Part shown: positions 37,486 to 47,229 of the stretch, one piece after another | Position numbering within the stretch: position 1 is the first letter of the stretch | How the letters are laid out: the number at the start of each line of letters is the position of its first letter | Origin: Rhodospirillaceae bacterium | GTDB taxonomy: Bacteria > Pseudomonadota > Alphaproteobacteria > Reyranellales > Reyranellaceae | Assembly (NCBI GenBank): GCA_009772935.1 | Contig: WOUR01000023.1 | Location: 1 to 64,000 of the forward strand | Reading direction: 5' to 3' | Length of the DNA stretch: 64,000 bases | Translations under genes and position numbers: made by a program | Notes under the pieces: model-generated | Seen by the model: only the letters and a program-made list of their open reading frames with translations | Database searches by the model: none | What the model was told of the DNA's origin: nothing

Positions 37486-38273
37486 AGGGCCGGGTGCTGA
37501 TCGTCGCCGGCTCGGACTCGGGGGGTGGCGCGGGTATACAGGCCGACATCAAGGCGGTCACGGCAATGAACGGCTTTGCCGCCACCGCCATCACTGCGCT
37601 GACTGCCCAGAACACCGAGGGCGTGCATGGGGTGGTCGGCGTCGAACCGGCCTTCATCGCCCAGCAGATCGAAATCGTCCTGAGCGACATCGGTGCCGAC
37701 GCCGTGAAGACCGGCATGCTGCACAGTGCCGACGTGATCGAGGTGGTGGCTGCTGGCATCGAGAGGCATGCGGCGGGCGTGCCGCTGGTCGTCGACCCCG
37801 TGATGGTCGCCAAAGGCGGACACCGGCTCTTGCTGACGGAGGCTGAGGCCGCGCTGCGCGATCGGCTGTTGCCGATGGCGGCGCTCATCACGCCCAATCT
37901 GCCGGAGGCGGAGGTGCTGGTGGGATTTCCGGTGAGAATCGAAGCCGACATGAAGCGCGCCGCGGAGCGGCTGGCCGCGCTGGGCGCCGGCGCGGTGCTG
38001 ATGAAGGGCGGCCATCTCGAGGGCGACCGCGTGGTCGACCTGCTGTTCCACGACGGAAAGTTCGACCGTTTCGAGGATGCCCGGATCGTGAGCCGCAGTA
38101 CCCACGGCACCGGCTGCACGCTCGCGTCTGCCATTGCGGCAGGGCTCGCCCAGAAGATGACCTTGCGCGACTCCGTTGAGCGGGCGCGCGACTACGTCCG
38201 CAAGGCCATCGAGACCGCGCCCGGTTTCGGGCGCGGCCATGGCCCACTCAATCACGCCGTGACCGTCAGATGA
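37482..38273 (+). CDS. thiD: Hydroxymethylpyrimidine/phosphomethylpyrimidine kinase
   Basis: Two-step kinase making HMP-pyrophosphate, the co-substrate of ThiE. 263-residue ribokinase fold: [51 protein letters not shown], and anion-hole motif [16 protein letters not shown]. Its start overlaps glmM. The last eight bases overlap the convergent hydrolase gene, ending the conserved core block. Confidence 0.96.
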   Translation: MKGRVLIVAGSDSGGGAGIQADIKAVTAMNGFAATAITALTAQNTEGVHGVVGVEPAFIAQQIEIVLSDIGADAVKTGMLHSADVIEVVAAGIERHAAGVPLVVDPVMVAKGGHRLLLTEAEAALRDRLLPMAALITPNLPEAEVLVGFPVRIEADMKRAAERLAALGAGAVLMKGGHLEGDRVVDLLFHDGKFDRFEDARIVSRSTHGTGCTLASAIAAGLAQKMTLRDSVERARDYVRKAIETAPGFGRGHGPLNHAVTVR

Positions 38274-39138
38274 GGCCGGCGCCCTCGGCGACCGGCGGTC
38301 GGCTGGTCCACTTGCCGGCTTCCGACATGACGATGAAGTTCAGAAGCTCGCGATTGAAGGCGTCGGGCTCCTCGAGGTTCACCGTGTGGCCTGTCTTGGC
38401 GAACATCGCCAGGCCGGCATTGGGCAGCACGCGCTTCAGGTAGAGGCTGGGCTGAAGGCACGGATCGTCCTCGTCGCCGCAGATGATCAGCGTCGGCAGG
38501 CTGAGAATCTTCCACTCCTCCTCGAAGTCGTAGAGCGACGGACGCTTGCCTTGGTAGTTCTCCATGGTGTTGGCGGCGCCGACATCGGGATGCTCGGAAA
38601 GGTGCGTCGTGAATTCGGCGAAGCCGCGCGGATCCTTCGTCTTGAAGCGCGAGCGGGTGGGGTTGGTCGACAGGCTCTCTGCATACTTCGCCATCCCGTC
38701 CTTGCGGATCAATCCGGCCGTGGTCACGGCATCCTTCTTGAATTGCTCGTGCCCCTCCCGGCCGGCGCCGGAGCCCACGCCCGCGAGCGTCAGCGACAGC
38801 GCACGGTCGGCATGGCATCTGCCGAAATGCGCCGTCGCGAACGCACCCTGCGAGAGCCCGACGATGTGCGCCTTCGTAATCCCGAGATGGTCGAGTATGC
38901 GCCTGGCGTCGTCGACGGCGAATTGCTGGCCATACATGTCGCCGGACGCAGGTACGTCGGAACCCGGGTAGCCGCGGAAGGAGTAGGTGATGCAGCGATG
39001 GCGCCGGGCGAAGAAGTGCATCTGTGGCTCCCAGGCGCGCCAGTCGCCGCAATATTCATGCACGAACAGGATCGGCGTGCCGCTGCCGGCCTCCTCGTAG
39101 TAGAGATTCACCCCGTCGGGCGTGGTGGCGTGCGGCAT
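38266..39138 (-). CDS. Alpha/beta hydrolase
   Basis: 290 residues with the alpha/beta-hydrolase fold. Nucleophile Ser96 in the elbow VGLSQG, oxyanion HEYCGDW after the first core strand, Asp in ICGDEDDPC and catalytic His in KTGHTVNLEEP. Looks like the 3-oxoadipate enol-lactonase/haloperoxidase-like group; the substrate is unknown. Start 39138 follows GAGGAG at seven bases; an ATG five codons upstream (39153) is possible. A much longer open frame extends in phase past the start but is not coding. Confidence 0.87.
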   Translation of the reverse strand: MPHATTPDGVNLYYEEAGSGTPILFVHEYCGDWRAWEPQMHFFARRHRCITYSFRGYPGSDVPASGDMYGQQFAVDDARRILDHLGITKAHIVGLSQGAFATAHFGRCHADRALSLTLAGVGSGAGREGHEQFKKDAVTTAGLIRKDGMAKYAESLSTNPTRSRFKTKDPRGFAEFTTHLSEHPDVGAANTMENYQGKRPSLYDFEEEWKILSLPTLIICGDEDDPCLQPSLYLKRVLPNAGLAMFAKTGHTVNLEEPDAFNRELLNFIVMSEAGKWTSRPPVAEGAGLI

Positions 39139-39192
39139 GGCGCTGCTCCTCATCAGCTTGAAAGTAGTGGCCGATAGGCTAGCATCGCCCTC

Positions 39193-39546
39193 ATGGCAAA
39201 GCATCGCGTCTACACGACGAGCTTCGCGAGCGTTTACCCGCTCTACGTCACTAAGGCGGAGAAGAAGGGGCGAACCAAGGCAGAGGTCGACCAGATCATC
39301 GGCTGGCTGACGGGCTACAGCGCCAAGGCGCTGGAGACGCAGATAAGAAAGAAGACCGACTTCGAGACCTTTTTCGCCAAGGCCCCGAAGCCCAATCCGT
39401 CCCGCGACCTCATCAAGGGCGTGGTCTGCGGTGTGCGTGTCGAAGAGGTCGAGGAGCCGATCATGCGCGAGATCCGCTACCTCGACAAACTCATCGATGA
39501 ACTCGCTAAGGGCAAGGCGATGGAGAAGATTCTGCGGAAGGAATGA
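39193..39546 (+). CDS. DUF2200 family protein
   Basis: 117 residues of the DUF2200 family: [52 protein letters not shown] and [21 protein letters not shown]. Small, basic, no membrane segment. The family's function is unknown. It is a single gene between a divergent hydrolase and the cruciform repeat, so probably monocistronic. Confidence 0.9.
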   Translation: MAKHRVYTTSFASVYPLYVTKAEKKGRTKAEVDQIIGWLTGYSAKALETQIRKKTDFETFFAKAPKPNPSRDLIKGVVCGVRVEEVEEPIMREIRYLDKLIDELAKGKAMEKILRKE

Positions 39547-39576
39547 CGCACTCGTGTGTCGGCCTTCCCTAAAGCC

Positions 39577-39688
39577 ACCTCGCCCTGAGGAGCGGTCCGC
39601 AGGACCGCGTCTCGAAGGGTGGGCACACGCACCACATCCGTTGCCCATCCTTCGAGACGGCCGCTGCGCGGCCTCCTCAGGATGAGGT
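39577..39688. repeat. Cruciform-type intergenic inverted repeat
   Basis: A 112-base near-palindrome. The outer arms ACCTCGCCCTGAGGAG and CTCCTCAGGATGAGGT pair, then each arm carries its own small hairpin (CGGTCC-GCA-GGACCG and GGCCGC-TG-CGCGGCC), then CGTCTCGAAGGGTGGG pairs with CCCATCCTTCGAGACG near the centre. The design, with words such as TTCGAGACG and CTCAGGATGAGG, matches mobile intergenic repeats that are frequent in Bradyrhizobium-like and related genomes. It lies between convergent genes, where it may act as a bidirectional terminator. Confidence 0.75.
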
Positions 39689-39710
39689 AATCTCCGGAGG
39701 TGGAAAATCC

Positions 39711-40889
39711 CTACACGCCGAACCGCTCCAGCCGTTCCAGCACCGTCGGAATCCTGTCGTCGGTGACATTGGCGAAGGCCAGGCGGATGAACCGCTCCTG
39801 GCCGGCGCCGAACATGTCGCCGGGGATGGTGAGCAGGTTTTCTTCGTCGGCCATGCGCTTTGAGACCTCGGTGGAAGTGGTGCCGGGGAAGGGATGCTCC
39901 ACATAGGCGAAGTAGGCGCCGATGCTGACGAGGCGCCAGCGGTTGGAGCGTTCGAGGCCTCGTCCCAGCAGGTCGGCGCGCACCTTGAGGTCCGCGGTGT
40001 TGTTCCGGGCCCACGGCAGCAGCTTGCGTAGGCCGTAGAGCGCGGCCTCCTGGCCGAGCCGCGGCGGGCAGATGGAGACGCAGTCCATCGCCTTCTCGAT
40101 CTCGGCCATCAGTTCGCTGCCGGCAGTGACGGCGCCGACCCGGTAGCCGGTCAGCGCGAAGACCTTGGAGAAGCTGTAAAGGTGCACAAGCGTGCCACGC
40201 CAGTCCGGCCGGCTGAAGAGATCGTGCGGACGCTCCCCTTCGGGGAGGAAATCCTTGTAGGTCTCGTCGAGCAGCAAGGCGATCCCGTGCTTCTTCGCGA
40301 GTTCGTAGAAGGCGTGGATCGTCGCGGGCGGATAGACCGCGCCCGTCGGATTATTCGGCGAGATCAGGATGATCGCGCGCGTGCGCGGTCCGATCAGCTT
40401 CTCGGCATCCTCCGCGCTGGGCACCGCGCCGGAACCCGGTCGGAAGTCGAGCGGCACCGGCTCGACCCCCTGCATGCGCATCCACATGTCGTGATTGAAG
40501 TAGTGCGGCCGGGGCACGATCACCTGGTCACCCGCCTTGGCGAGGCTCATCAGGGCGAGACAGAAGGCCTGGTTGCATCCCGACGTGATGCCGACCTCGC
40601 CCGGCGTGATCGGCGCGCCATAGAATTCGGAGAGATGGCCCGCATAGGCCTCGCGCAGAACCGGCAGGCCGAGGATCGGCGTGTAGCCGTGTATCGTGGG
40701 ATCGAGCAGGCGCTCGCCCAGATGCTTTCGCAACTCGAGCGCCGGCGGGTAGCCCGGCACCGCCTGGCTGAGATCGATCAGCGGCCGGTCTGCCGGAAAA
40801 GTGCGTCCCAGCACCCAGCGCTTGGTCTCGCCGATGGGCGAGGGGGCGACGGCGGCGAGCCAGGGATTTGTCATCGGAACGGTATTCAT
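39711..40889 (-). CDS. PLP-dependent aminotransferase, class I/II
   Basis: 392-residue fold-type I aminotransferase. Seen: the NPTG loop (N180), LLLDETYKDFLP with Asp209 that contacts the pyridine nitrogen, Schiff-base Lys242 in YSFSKVFALTGYRVG, and a C-terminal arginine strand FIRLAFANV. Members of this group act on aspartate, aromatic or other amino acids; the substrate cannot be assigned. The start may also be the ATG five codons later (40874). It diverges from the carbohydrate ABC operon. Confidence 0.9.
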   Translation of the reverse strand: MNTVPMTNPWLAAVAPSPIGETKRWVLGRTFPADRPLIDLSQAVPGYPPALELRKHLGERLLDPTIHGYTPILGLPVLREAYAGHLSEFYGAPITPGEVGITSGCNQAFCLALMSLAKAGDQVIVPRPHYFNHDMWMRMQGVEPVPLDFRPGSGAVPSAEDAEKLIGPRTRAIILISPNNPTGAVYPPATIHAFYELAKKHGIALLLDETYKDFLPEGERPHDLFSRPDWRGTLVHLYSFSKVFALTGYRVGAVTAGSELMAEIEKAMDCVSICPPRLGQEAALYGLRKLLPWARNNTADLKVRADLLGRGLERSNRWRLVSIGAYFAYVEHPFPGTTSTEVSKRMADEENLLTIPGDMFGAGQERFIRLAFANVTDDRIPTVLERLERFGV

Positions 40890-41195
40890 GAGGAGGCGGA
40901 CGCTTCTTTCAAATCTGCTGCCGGGAGAACCGGCGGTGGAACTCGATCAGGACGCAATTCACAGAAAATTCCCGCAGGAATTGCAGATCCCTTTCCGGCT
41001 CTGGGCGGCGGAGCATCCAAGTCTCGCTGCGGTCTGTCAAATTCCGCTCGAATCCGAATCCCATGTCAAAATGCATTGCTTGCCCGGTGTCTTGTGCATA
41101 GCATCGCCTCAAGGCTCCGTTTGAGAGCCAGTGCCCCAAGCGTCAGCGCGGGCTGGGATAAATCTGCCGGTCGAAATCGGCTCTGAGGAGGAAAC
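40890..41195. other. Divergent intergenic region, no gene seen
   Basis: 306 bases between the aminotransferase and the binding-protein gene. It should hold both promoters. Apart from a plausible rightward promoter and a 5-bp hairpin (GGCTC...GAGCC at 41114-41130) I see no conserved feature. A 76-codon open frame on the minus strand has no ribosome site or recognisable content. Confidence 0.6.
41076..41104 (+). promoter_or_regulatory. Possible promoter of the carbohydrate ABC operon
   Basis: TTGCTT (41076-41081) and TAGCAT (41099-41104) at 17-base spacing, 92 bases before the start codon at 41196. Confidence 0.35.
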
Positions 41196-42536
41196 ATGGT
41201 CTCGATGAAGGTTAATCGTCGTCGATTCGTCGCCGGCACCGCTGCGGCTTCCGCGGCATTCGTGGCGGCGCCGTTCGTTCGCAGCGCGAATGCCGCGGGC
41301 AAGCTTTCGGTCGGTTTCTGGGATCACTGGGTACCGGGCGCCAACAAGGCGACTGAGGCTCTCGTGAAGGAGTGGGCCGAGAAGAACAAGGTCGAAGTCT
41401 CGATGGACTTCATCACCTCGCAGGGCAACAAGCTGCTACTGACTACCGCTGCGGAATCACAAGCGAAGTCCGGTCACGACGTGCTTGCCTTCTCGACCTG
41501 GCTCCCCGCGCGCTACTCCGAGCAGCTCGTGGCGATGAACGACGTCATGGAGCCGCTCATCAAGGAGAACGGCAAGGTCAACGATACCGTCGAATACCTC
41601 GGCAAGCTGAACGGCAAATGGCTCGCCGTGCCGGCCACGGTGGGCAGTCAGATCAAGGGCCCGTGCTCGCGTATCGATCTCCTGAAGAAGCATGCAGGCA
41701 TCGACATCCAGGCGATGTACCCGGTAGGCCAGGCGCCCAAGGCGGACGCCTGGAACCTCGACAACTTCGTCAAGGCGGCGGAGGCCTGCCAGAAGGGCGG
41801 TAACCCGTTCGGCATCGGGCTCGGCACGACGTCGGACAGTGTCGACAGCGCCGGCGCGCTGTTCCATGCCTTCGGTGCTCAGCTCGTCAACGCCAAGGGC
41901 GACATCGTCGTGAAGAACGACCAGGTCCGCCAGGTGCTCGATTACTACAAGAAGCTGATGCAGTTCCTGCCGGCGGACGTGCCCTCCTGGGACGATGCAT
42001 CGAACAACAAGTTCCTGGTGTCTGGCCAGGGCTCGCTGATCATGAATCCGCCCAGCGCCTGGGCTGTCGCCAAGCGTGATGCGCCGCAGGTCGCCGAGCA
42101 GCTCTGGACGCACGGCTTCCCGATGGGGCCCAAGGGCCGCTACGCGCCGTTCCTGCCATTCTTCTGGGGCATTTGGAACTTCAGCAAGAACCAGTCGGCG
42201 GCCAAGAGTCTGATCACGTATCTGTCGCAGGCCAGTTCCGCCGAGAAGATGACCAACGCGTCGCAGGGCTACGACCTGCCGGCGTTCGAGAAGCTCACCA
42301 CCTTCAAGGTGTGGGCGGAAGAGTCGCCGCCCAAGGGCACGCTCTACCACTACCCGAACCCACACAACCACCAGACCCTCTCGATCGCCGCGGCACCCGC
42401 GCCGCACAAGATCGCCGAGCAGATCTACACCCAGGCCATCATGACCCAGATGGTCGTGCGCTATGCCAAAGGCGAGGCCATGGACAAGACACTGGACTGG
42501 GCGGCCAAGGAGCTTGAGGGCTTCACCCGCAACTGA
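41196..42536 (+). CDS. Carbohydrate-type ABC transporter solute-binding protein
   Basis: 446-residue periplasmic receptor, family 1. A twin-arginine signal (NRRRFVAGTAAASAAFVAAP, ANA cleavage) is clear. The mature part has the maltose/glycerol-phosphate receptor pattern: SVGFWDHWVPGANKATEAL, HDVLAFSTWLPARY, QGSLIMNPPSAWAVAK, FPMGPKGRYAPFLPFFWGIW. The substrate is unknown; sugars, polyols or a sulfonated or aromatic glycoside are possible. GAGGAGGAAAC precedes the ATG. First gene of a four-gene importer operon. Confidence 0.93.
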   Translation: MVSMKVNRRRFVAGTAAASAAFVAAPFVRSANAAGKLSVGFWDHWVPGANKATEALVKEWAEKNKVEVSMDFITSQGNKLLLTTAAESQAKSGHDVLAFSTWLPARYSEQLVAMNDVMEPLIKENGKVNDTVEYLGKLNGKWLAVPATVGSQIKGPCSRIDLLKKHAGIDIQAMYPVGQAPKADAWNLDNFVKAAEACQKGGNPFGIGLGTTSDSVDSAGALFHAFGAQLVNAKGDIVVKNDQVRQVLDYYKKLMQFLPADVPSWDDASNNKFLVSGQGSLIMNPPSAWAVAKRDAPQVAEQLWTHGFPMGPKGRYAPFLPFFWGIWNFSKNQSAAKSLITYLSQASSAEKMTNASQGYDLPAFEKLTTFKVWAEESPPKGTLYHYPNPHNHQTLSIAAAPAPHKIAEQIYTQAIMTQMVVRYAKGEAMDKTLDWAAKELEGFTRN

Positions 42537-42548
42537 CGCGAAGACCTG

Positions 42549-42571
42549 CCGATCCTCGAGAGGGGATCGGC
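42549..42571 (+). other. Intra-operon hairpin after the binding-protein gene
   Basis: CCGATCC and GGATCGG form a 7-bp stem with a loop rich in purines, 13 bases after the receptor stop and without a T run. Such stems commonly protect the receptor part of an ABC operon message so that more receptor than permease is made. Confidence 0.4.
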
Positions 42572-42751
42572 GGGCGGTTCCGCTATCGACCCCAAACCGG
42601 TCAGCTGGACCGGCTCGGGAAGCGCGCGGGGGCGGTCCTGCCATGGGCGGGACGGTCCGCCGCTCGCGCTTCGCCGGTACTGTTCCAGATGTTCTCGTAG
42701 CCTGTTTCACTTGGCGTTTCCCGCATGGCCCGACAGGGCCTGGAGTACCCG

Positions 42752-43681
42752 ATGGCAGACATTGCAGCCCGCAATCCGGCCGGGCATCCGACACAGCAGC
42801 GCAGCAGCCTGCACAAGCTCATGCAGCGCAAGTCGACCATCGCCTTCCTGATGGCGCTGCCGCTGATCCTCCTGATCACGATCCTAGTCGCCTATCCGGC
42901 GGGCTACGCGGTCTACCTCGCGACGCTCAACAAAGGCATGACCCGCTTTGTGGGTTTCGGAAACTTCGAGTTCCTGTTCGGACGCGACACGTTCTGGCTG
43001 GTCGTCTACCAATCCTGCCTGTTCGCCATCACGGCGGTGATCTTCAAGGCGATCATTGGCTTCGTGGTCGCTCACTTCGTCCACAACATTCCCGCGAAGG
43101 GCCAGCGCAAGTGGCGCGGCATGCTGCTGGTACCGTGGGTCATTCCGCCGGCGATGAGCACGCTCGCGTGGCTGTGGCTGTTCGATCCATCCTACAGCGC
43201 CCTCAACTGGGTCCTGGAGGGTGTCGGGCTGTCGGGAATTCCCTGGACCGGCGAGGCCGGCTGGGCGCGCTTCTCGGTCATTCTGGTCAACGTCTGGATC
43301 GGGTCGCCGTTCTTCATGATCATGTACCTGGCGGCGCTGAAGTCGGTGCCGGAACAACTCTACGAGGCGGCCTCGATCGATGGCGCCACCTGGTGGCAGC
43401 GCATCTGGTACGTGACCCTTCCGATGATGCGCAACATCATCGCGATCACCGCCTTGTTCTCGCTGATCGTCACCTTCGCGAACTTCGACATCGTGCGCGT
43501 GCTGACGGCGGGCGGACCGCTGAACAGCACGCACATCTTCGGCACCTGGGCCTTCCGCGTCGGCATCGAGGGCGGCGACATCCCGCTCGGCGCCGCCGTC
43601 TCGCTCTTCATGGTGCCGATCCTGGCCGTCGCCGCGACCTTCATCCTGCGCGACATCACCAAGCGGGGGAGTGAAGTCTGA
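42752..43681 (+). CDS. Carbohydrate-type ABC transporter permease (MalF/UgpA type)
   Basis: 309-residue inner-membrane permease with six helices. EAA loop EAASIDGATWWQRIWYVTLP. ATG 42752 follows GGAG at six bases; an in-frame ATG at 42725 adds nine residues. It overlaps the next permease by one base (TGATG). Partner of the 43681-44589 product. Confidence 0.93.
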   Translation: MADIAARNPAGHPTQQRSSLHKLMQRKSTIAFLMALPLILLITILVAYPAGYAVYLATLNKGMTRFVGFGNFEFLFGRDTFWLVVYQSCLFAITAVIFKAIIGFVVAHFVHNIPAKGQRKWRGMLLVPWVIPPAMSTLAWLWLFDPSYSALNWVLEGVGLSGIPWTGEAGWARFSVILVNVWIGSPFFMIMYLAALKSVPEQLYEAASIDGATWWQRIWYVTLPMMRNIIAITALFSLIVTFANFDIVRVLTAGGPLNSTHIFGTWAFRVGIEGGDIPLGAAVSLFMVPILAVAATFILRDITKRGSEV

Positions 43682-44589
43682 TGGCAAACGCATCGATCGC
43701 CGGCGAGGCGCCGGGCCGCCCCAAGTACGGCAGCATGAGCCGCGACCGCACCTGGGCGCTGCGCTGGTCGTATTTCTTCCTCGTGCTGTTTGCCATCTTC
43801 TTCCTGATGCCGCCCATCTACATGCTGATCACCTCGCTGAAGACCAGCGCGGAGATCTCGGCCGCGACAAACCCGTGGTGGATCAGCAATCCGACGCTGC
43901 AGAACTACATCGACTTGCTGTCGCAGAATCACTTCCTGGTGTTCTTCCGGAACTCGGCGATCGTGTCGATCTGCGTCGTCATCCTGACCATGATGATCAG
44001 CGTGATCGCCGCCTTCGCGCTCGCTCGCATGAAGTTCTGGGGATCGGCCACGTTGGCGACCGGCGTGTTCCTCACCTACCTGATCCCGGAAACGCTGCTG
44101 TTCATCCCGCTGTTCAAGATGTTCTCCTGGGTGAACGAGGTGTTCGGCATCCAGCTGATGAATCACTGGTGGACGATGATCATCCTCTACCCGACGCTGA
44201 CGGTGCCGTTCGCCACCTGGATCATGATCGGCTATTTCGCGTCGATCCCGAAGGAACTGGATGAGGCGGCGCTGATCGACGGCGCCACCTGGATGCAGAC
44301 ACTCACCAAGATCTTCATTCCGGTGGCCCTGCCCGGGATCATCGCGGCGACGATCTTCACCTTCACCGTGGCCTGGGCTCAGTTCCTCTATCCGCTGGCC
44401 TTCACCACCTCGACCAGCGAGCTGGTGCTGCCGGTGGGCATCATCACGACGCTGATCAAGGGCGACGTCTTCAACTGGGGGCAGATCATGACCGGCGCGC
44501 TGCTCGGCGCGGCGCCTCCGCTCATCATCTATGCCTTCCTCATGGACTACTACATTGCGGGTCTGACCGCGGGCGCGACAAAGGGATAG
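43681..44589 (+). CDS. Carbohydrate-type ABC transporter permease (MalG/UgpE type)
   Basis: 302 residues, six helices, EAA loop EAALIDGATWMQTLTKIFIP. The ending GLTAGATKG is the typical C-terminus of MalG-type permeases, which reaches into the ATPase. Coupled to the first permease; the ATPase gene follows seven bases later. Confidence 0.94.
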   Translation: MANASIAGEAPGRPKYGSMSRDRTWALRWSYFFLVLFAIFFLMPPIYMLITSLKTSAEISAATNPWWISNPTLQNYIDLLSQNHFLVFFRNSAIVSICVVILTMMISVIAAFALARMKFWGSATLATGVFLTYLIPETLLFIPLFKMFSWVNEVFGIQLMNHWWTMIILYPTLTVPFATWIMIGYFASIPKELDEAALIDGATWMQTLTKIFIPVALPGIIAATIFTFTVAWAQFLYPLAFTTSTSELVLPVGIITTLIKGDVFNWGQIMTGALLGAAPPLIIYAFLMDYYIAGLTAGATKG

Positions 44590-44596
44590 TCGACAC

Positions 44597-45697
<1,101 letters not shown>

Positions 45698-45700
45698 GCG

Positions 45701-46579
45701 TCAGCGCCGTTCCTCCGCCGCTTCTGCGAGGAGGAAGCCGGAGACGAGCGACTTCACGACCTCGGGCTGGTCGTCGTGGATGTAGTGGCCGGCGTCGGCC
45801 ACTTCCTTCCATCGCACCAGCGGATTGCGTGCCGCCATCGCCTCGGCGGTCTCGCGCCGGAAATAGTCCGAGCGGCCTCCGCGCAGCACCATCGTGGGTG
45901 CACTCAGCGCCTCGACGTGCGGCCACAGGTCGACCCGGCGTGACGGGTCGGGGTCGAGCCGGGCGCGGGCGATGCCGTCATGGTCGTACTGCCAGCCCCA
46001 GCTCCCGTCGGGATGCTGCTTCAGCATGTTGCGCAGCCTGTCTAGGCGCGCTTCCTCGGTGACGCTCGGGCGCAGGTTGCGCATGAACGTGACGGCGGCG
46101 TCCCAGCTTTCGAAGGAGCGGGGGGCCGAGAGCAGTTCCTGTCGGATGCGGGTGGAGCCCGCGCTGTCCTCGGAGGCGCCGGGGCCGGCATCCTCGACGA
46201 TGAGTCGGCGGATCTTGTCGGGGTGTGTGGCGGCATACACGTAAGCTGCGATGCCACCCATCGAATGGCCGAGCAGGTCGAAGCGGCCGAGGCCGAGATG
46301 CTCGACCACGTCCTCGATGTCGCGGACATAACTGTCGTTGTAGTAGTTGCCCGCCGGATCCCAGTCGCTGGCGCCGCGGCCGCGCTGATCCCAGGCGATG
46401 GTGCGGAAGCCGGGCTGCAGCGCCTGCGCCAGCGGGCCGAACGTGCGCGCGTAGCCCCGGATGCCGTGCAGCATGATGATCGGCGCAGCCGACGGGGGCC
46501 CCCATTCCAGCACCCGCAGCGAAAGGCCGTCGCGGGTGCGGACCCTGTAATCCCGCGGTCCGTCCTCGATGGTCGTCAT
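45701..46579 (-). CDS. Alpha/beta hydrolase
   Basis: 292 residues. Oxyanion HGIRGYARTF after the first strand, nucleophile Ser106 in LGHSMGG, WDQRGRGASD, and catalytic His in DAGHYIHDDQP. Resembles the epoxide-hydrolase/lactonase-like group. It is 12 bases downstream of the AA_synth gene on the same strand, so it belongs to the three-gene leftward operon 48261-45701. Substrate unknown. Confidence 0.88.
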   Translation of the reverse strand: MTTIEDGPRDYRVRTRDGLSLRVLEWGPPSAAPIIMLHGIRGYARTFGPLAQALQPGFRTIAWDQRGRGASDWDPAGNYYNDSYVRDIEDVVEHLGLGRFDLLGHSMGGIAAYVYAATHPDKIRRLIVEDAGPGASEDSAGSTRIRQELLSAPRSFESWDAAVTFMRNLRPSVTEEARLDRLRNMLKQHPDGSWGWQYDHDGIARARLDPDPSRRVDLWPHVEALSAPTMVLRGGRSDYFRRETAEAMAARNPLVRWKEVADAGHYIHDDQPEVVKSLVSGFLLAEAAEERR

Positions 46580-46591
46580 GCAATCCTCCTT

Positions 46592-47182
46592 TCAGGCGGC
46601 ATGGGATGCGTCGGCGGCGGGGCCGCCGAGACGCGCATGCAGACGCCCGCGGGTGGCGAAAGCAAAGGCGATGACGATCTCGTCTGCATTGGGGGCATCG
46701 GGAAACATCGCGCTGATCGTGTCGTAGTGCGAGCGTACATAGAGCTCGTCCTTGTGGGCGAGCGGAATGTCGATCGACGCGCCCGGGGCGCCACGCTTGC
46801 CGGTGGACGGGATCCAGGACTTCGCCCCGCCGATCGCCTCGCGAACGGGATCTGCGAAGACGGTCGTCAGCAGGGCGTTGCCGTGCTCGTATTCGCCGGC
46901 TGCGCCCACCAGGCAGGCCTTGCCGTAGCTGGCGACCCGGGCATTGCCGATCGAGTCAGAAATGCGTCGTCCGAATTCCCGGCCCAGAGCCTCCGACGCC
47001 CGCACCGAGCCGCCGAGGTCTTCGACGAACCGGCCGGAGTAGGGATTGTGGAGGGCGGCGCCGATGACGATCTTTCGGACGGGATCGCCGTCGGCCAGCT
47101 CCCCGGTCTCGTTGGCCAAGGTGTCCTCGATTTGCAGGTACCATTTGCGGATGTGGAATTCGCCGAGATTGTTGGTGCGCAT
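46592..47182 (-). CDS. AA_synth (DUF1185) family protein
   Basis: 196 residues of the 'amino acid synthesis' (PF06684/DUF1185) family, whose true function is not established. Seen: FHIRKWYLQIEDTLANETGE, KIVIGAALHNPYSGRFVEDL, ARVASYGKACLVGAAGEYEHGNA, WIPSTGKRGAPGASIDIPLAHKD and YVRSHYDTISAMFPDAP. Homologues usually occur near ABC or TTT uptake systems and amidases. The start at 47182 gives the family N-terminus. Confidence 0.85.
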   Translation of the reverse strand: MRTNNLGEFHIRKWYLQIEDTLANETGELADGDPVRKIVIGAALHNPYSGRFVEDLGGSVRASEALGREFGRRISDSIGNARVASYGKACLVGAAGEYEHGNALLTTVFADPVREAIGGAKSWIPSTGKRGAPGASIDIPLAHKDELYVRSHYDTISAMFPDAPNADEIVIAFAFATRGRLHARLGGPAADASHAA

Positions 47183-47229
47183 TTTCCGTTGGTCTTCAAG
47201 AGAGGAGAGGCGGCGCGGTCGGGCGCCGT

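Noticed and set aside
38266-40014. Long N-terminal extension of the alpha/beta hydrolase
   Set aside because: The extension runs antisense through DUF2200 and over the cruciform repeat; the ribosome site supports 39138.
40909-41139. 76-codon minus-strand frame in the aminotransferase/ABC gap
   Set aside because: No ribosome site, no recognisable content, and it would end just before the start of the same-strand aminotransferase gene, a region expected to hold promoters.
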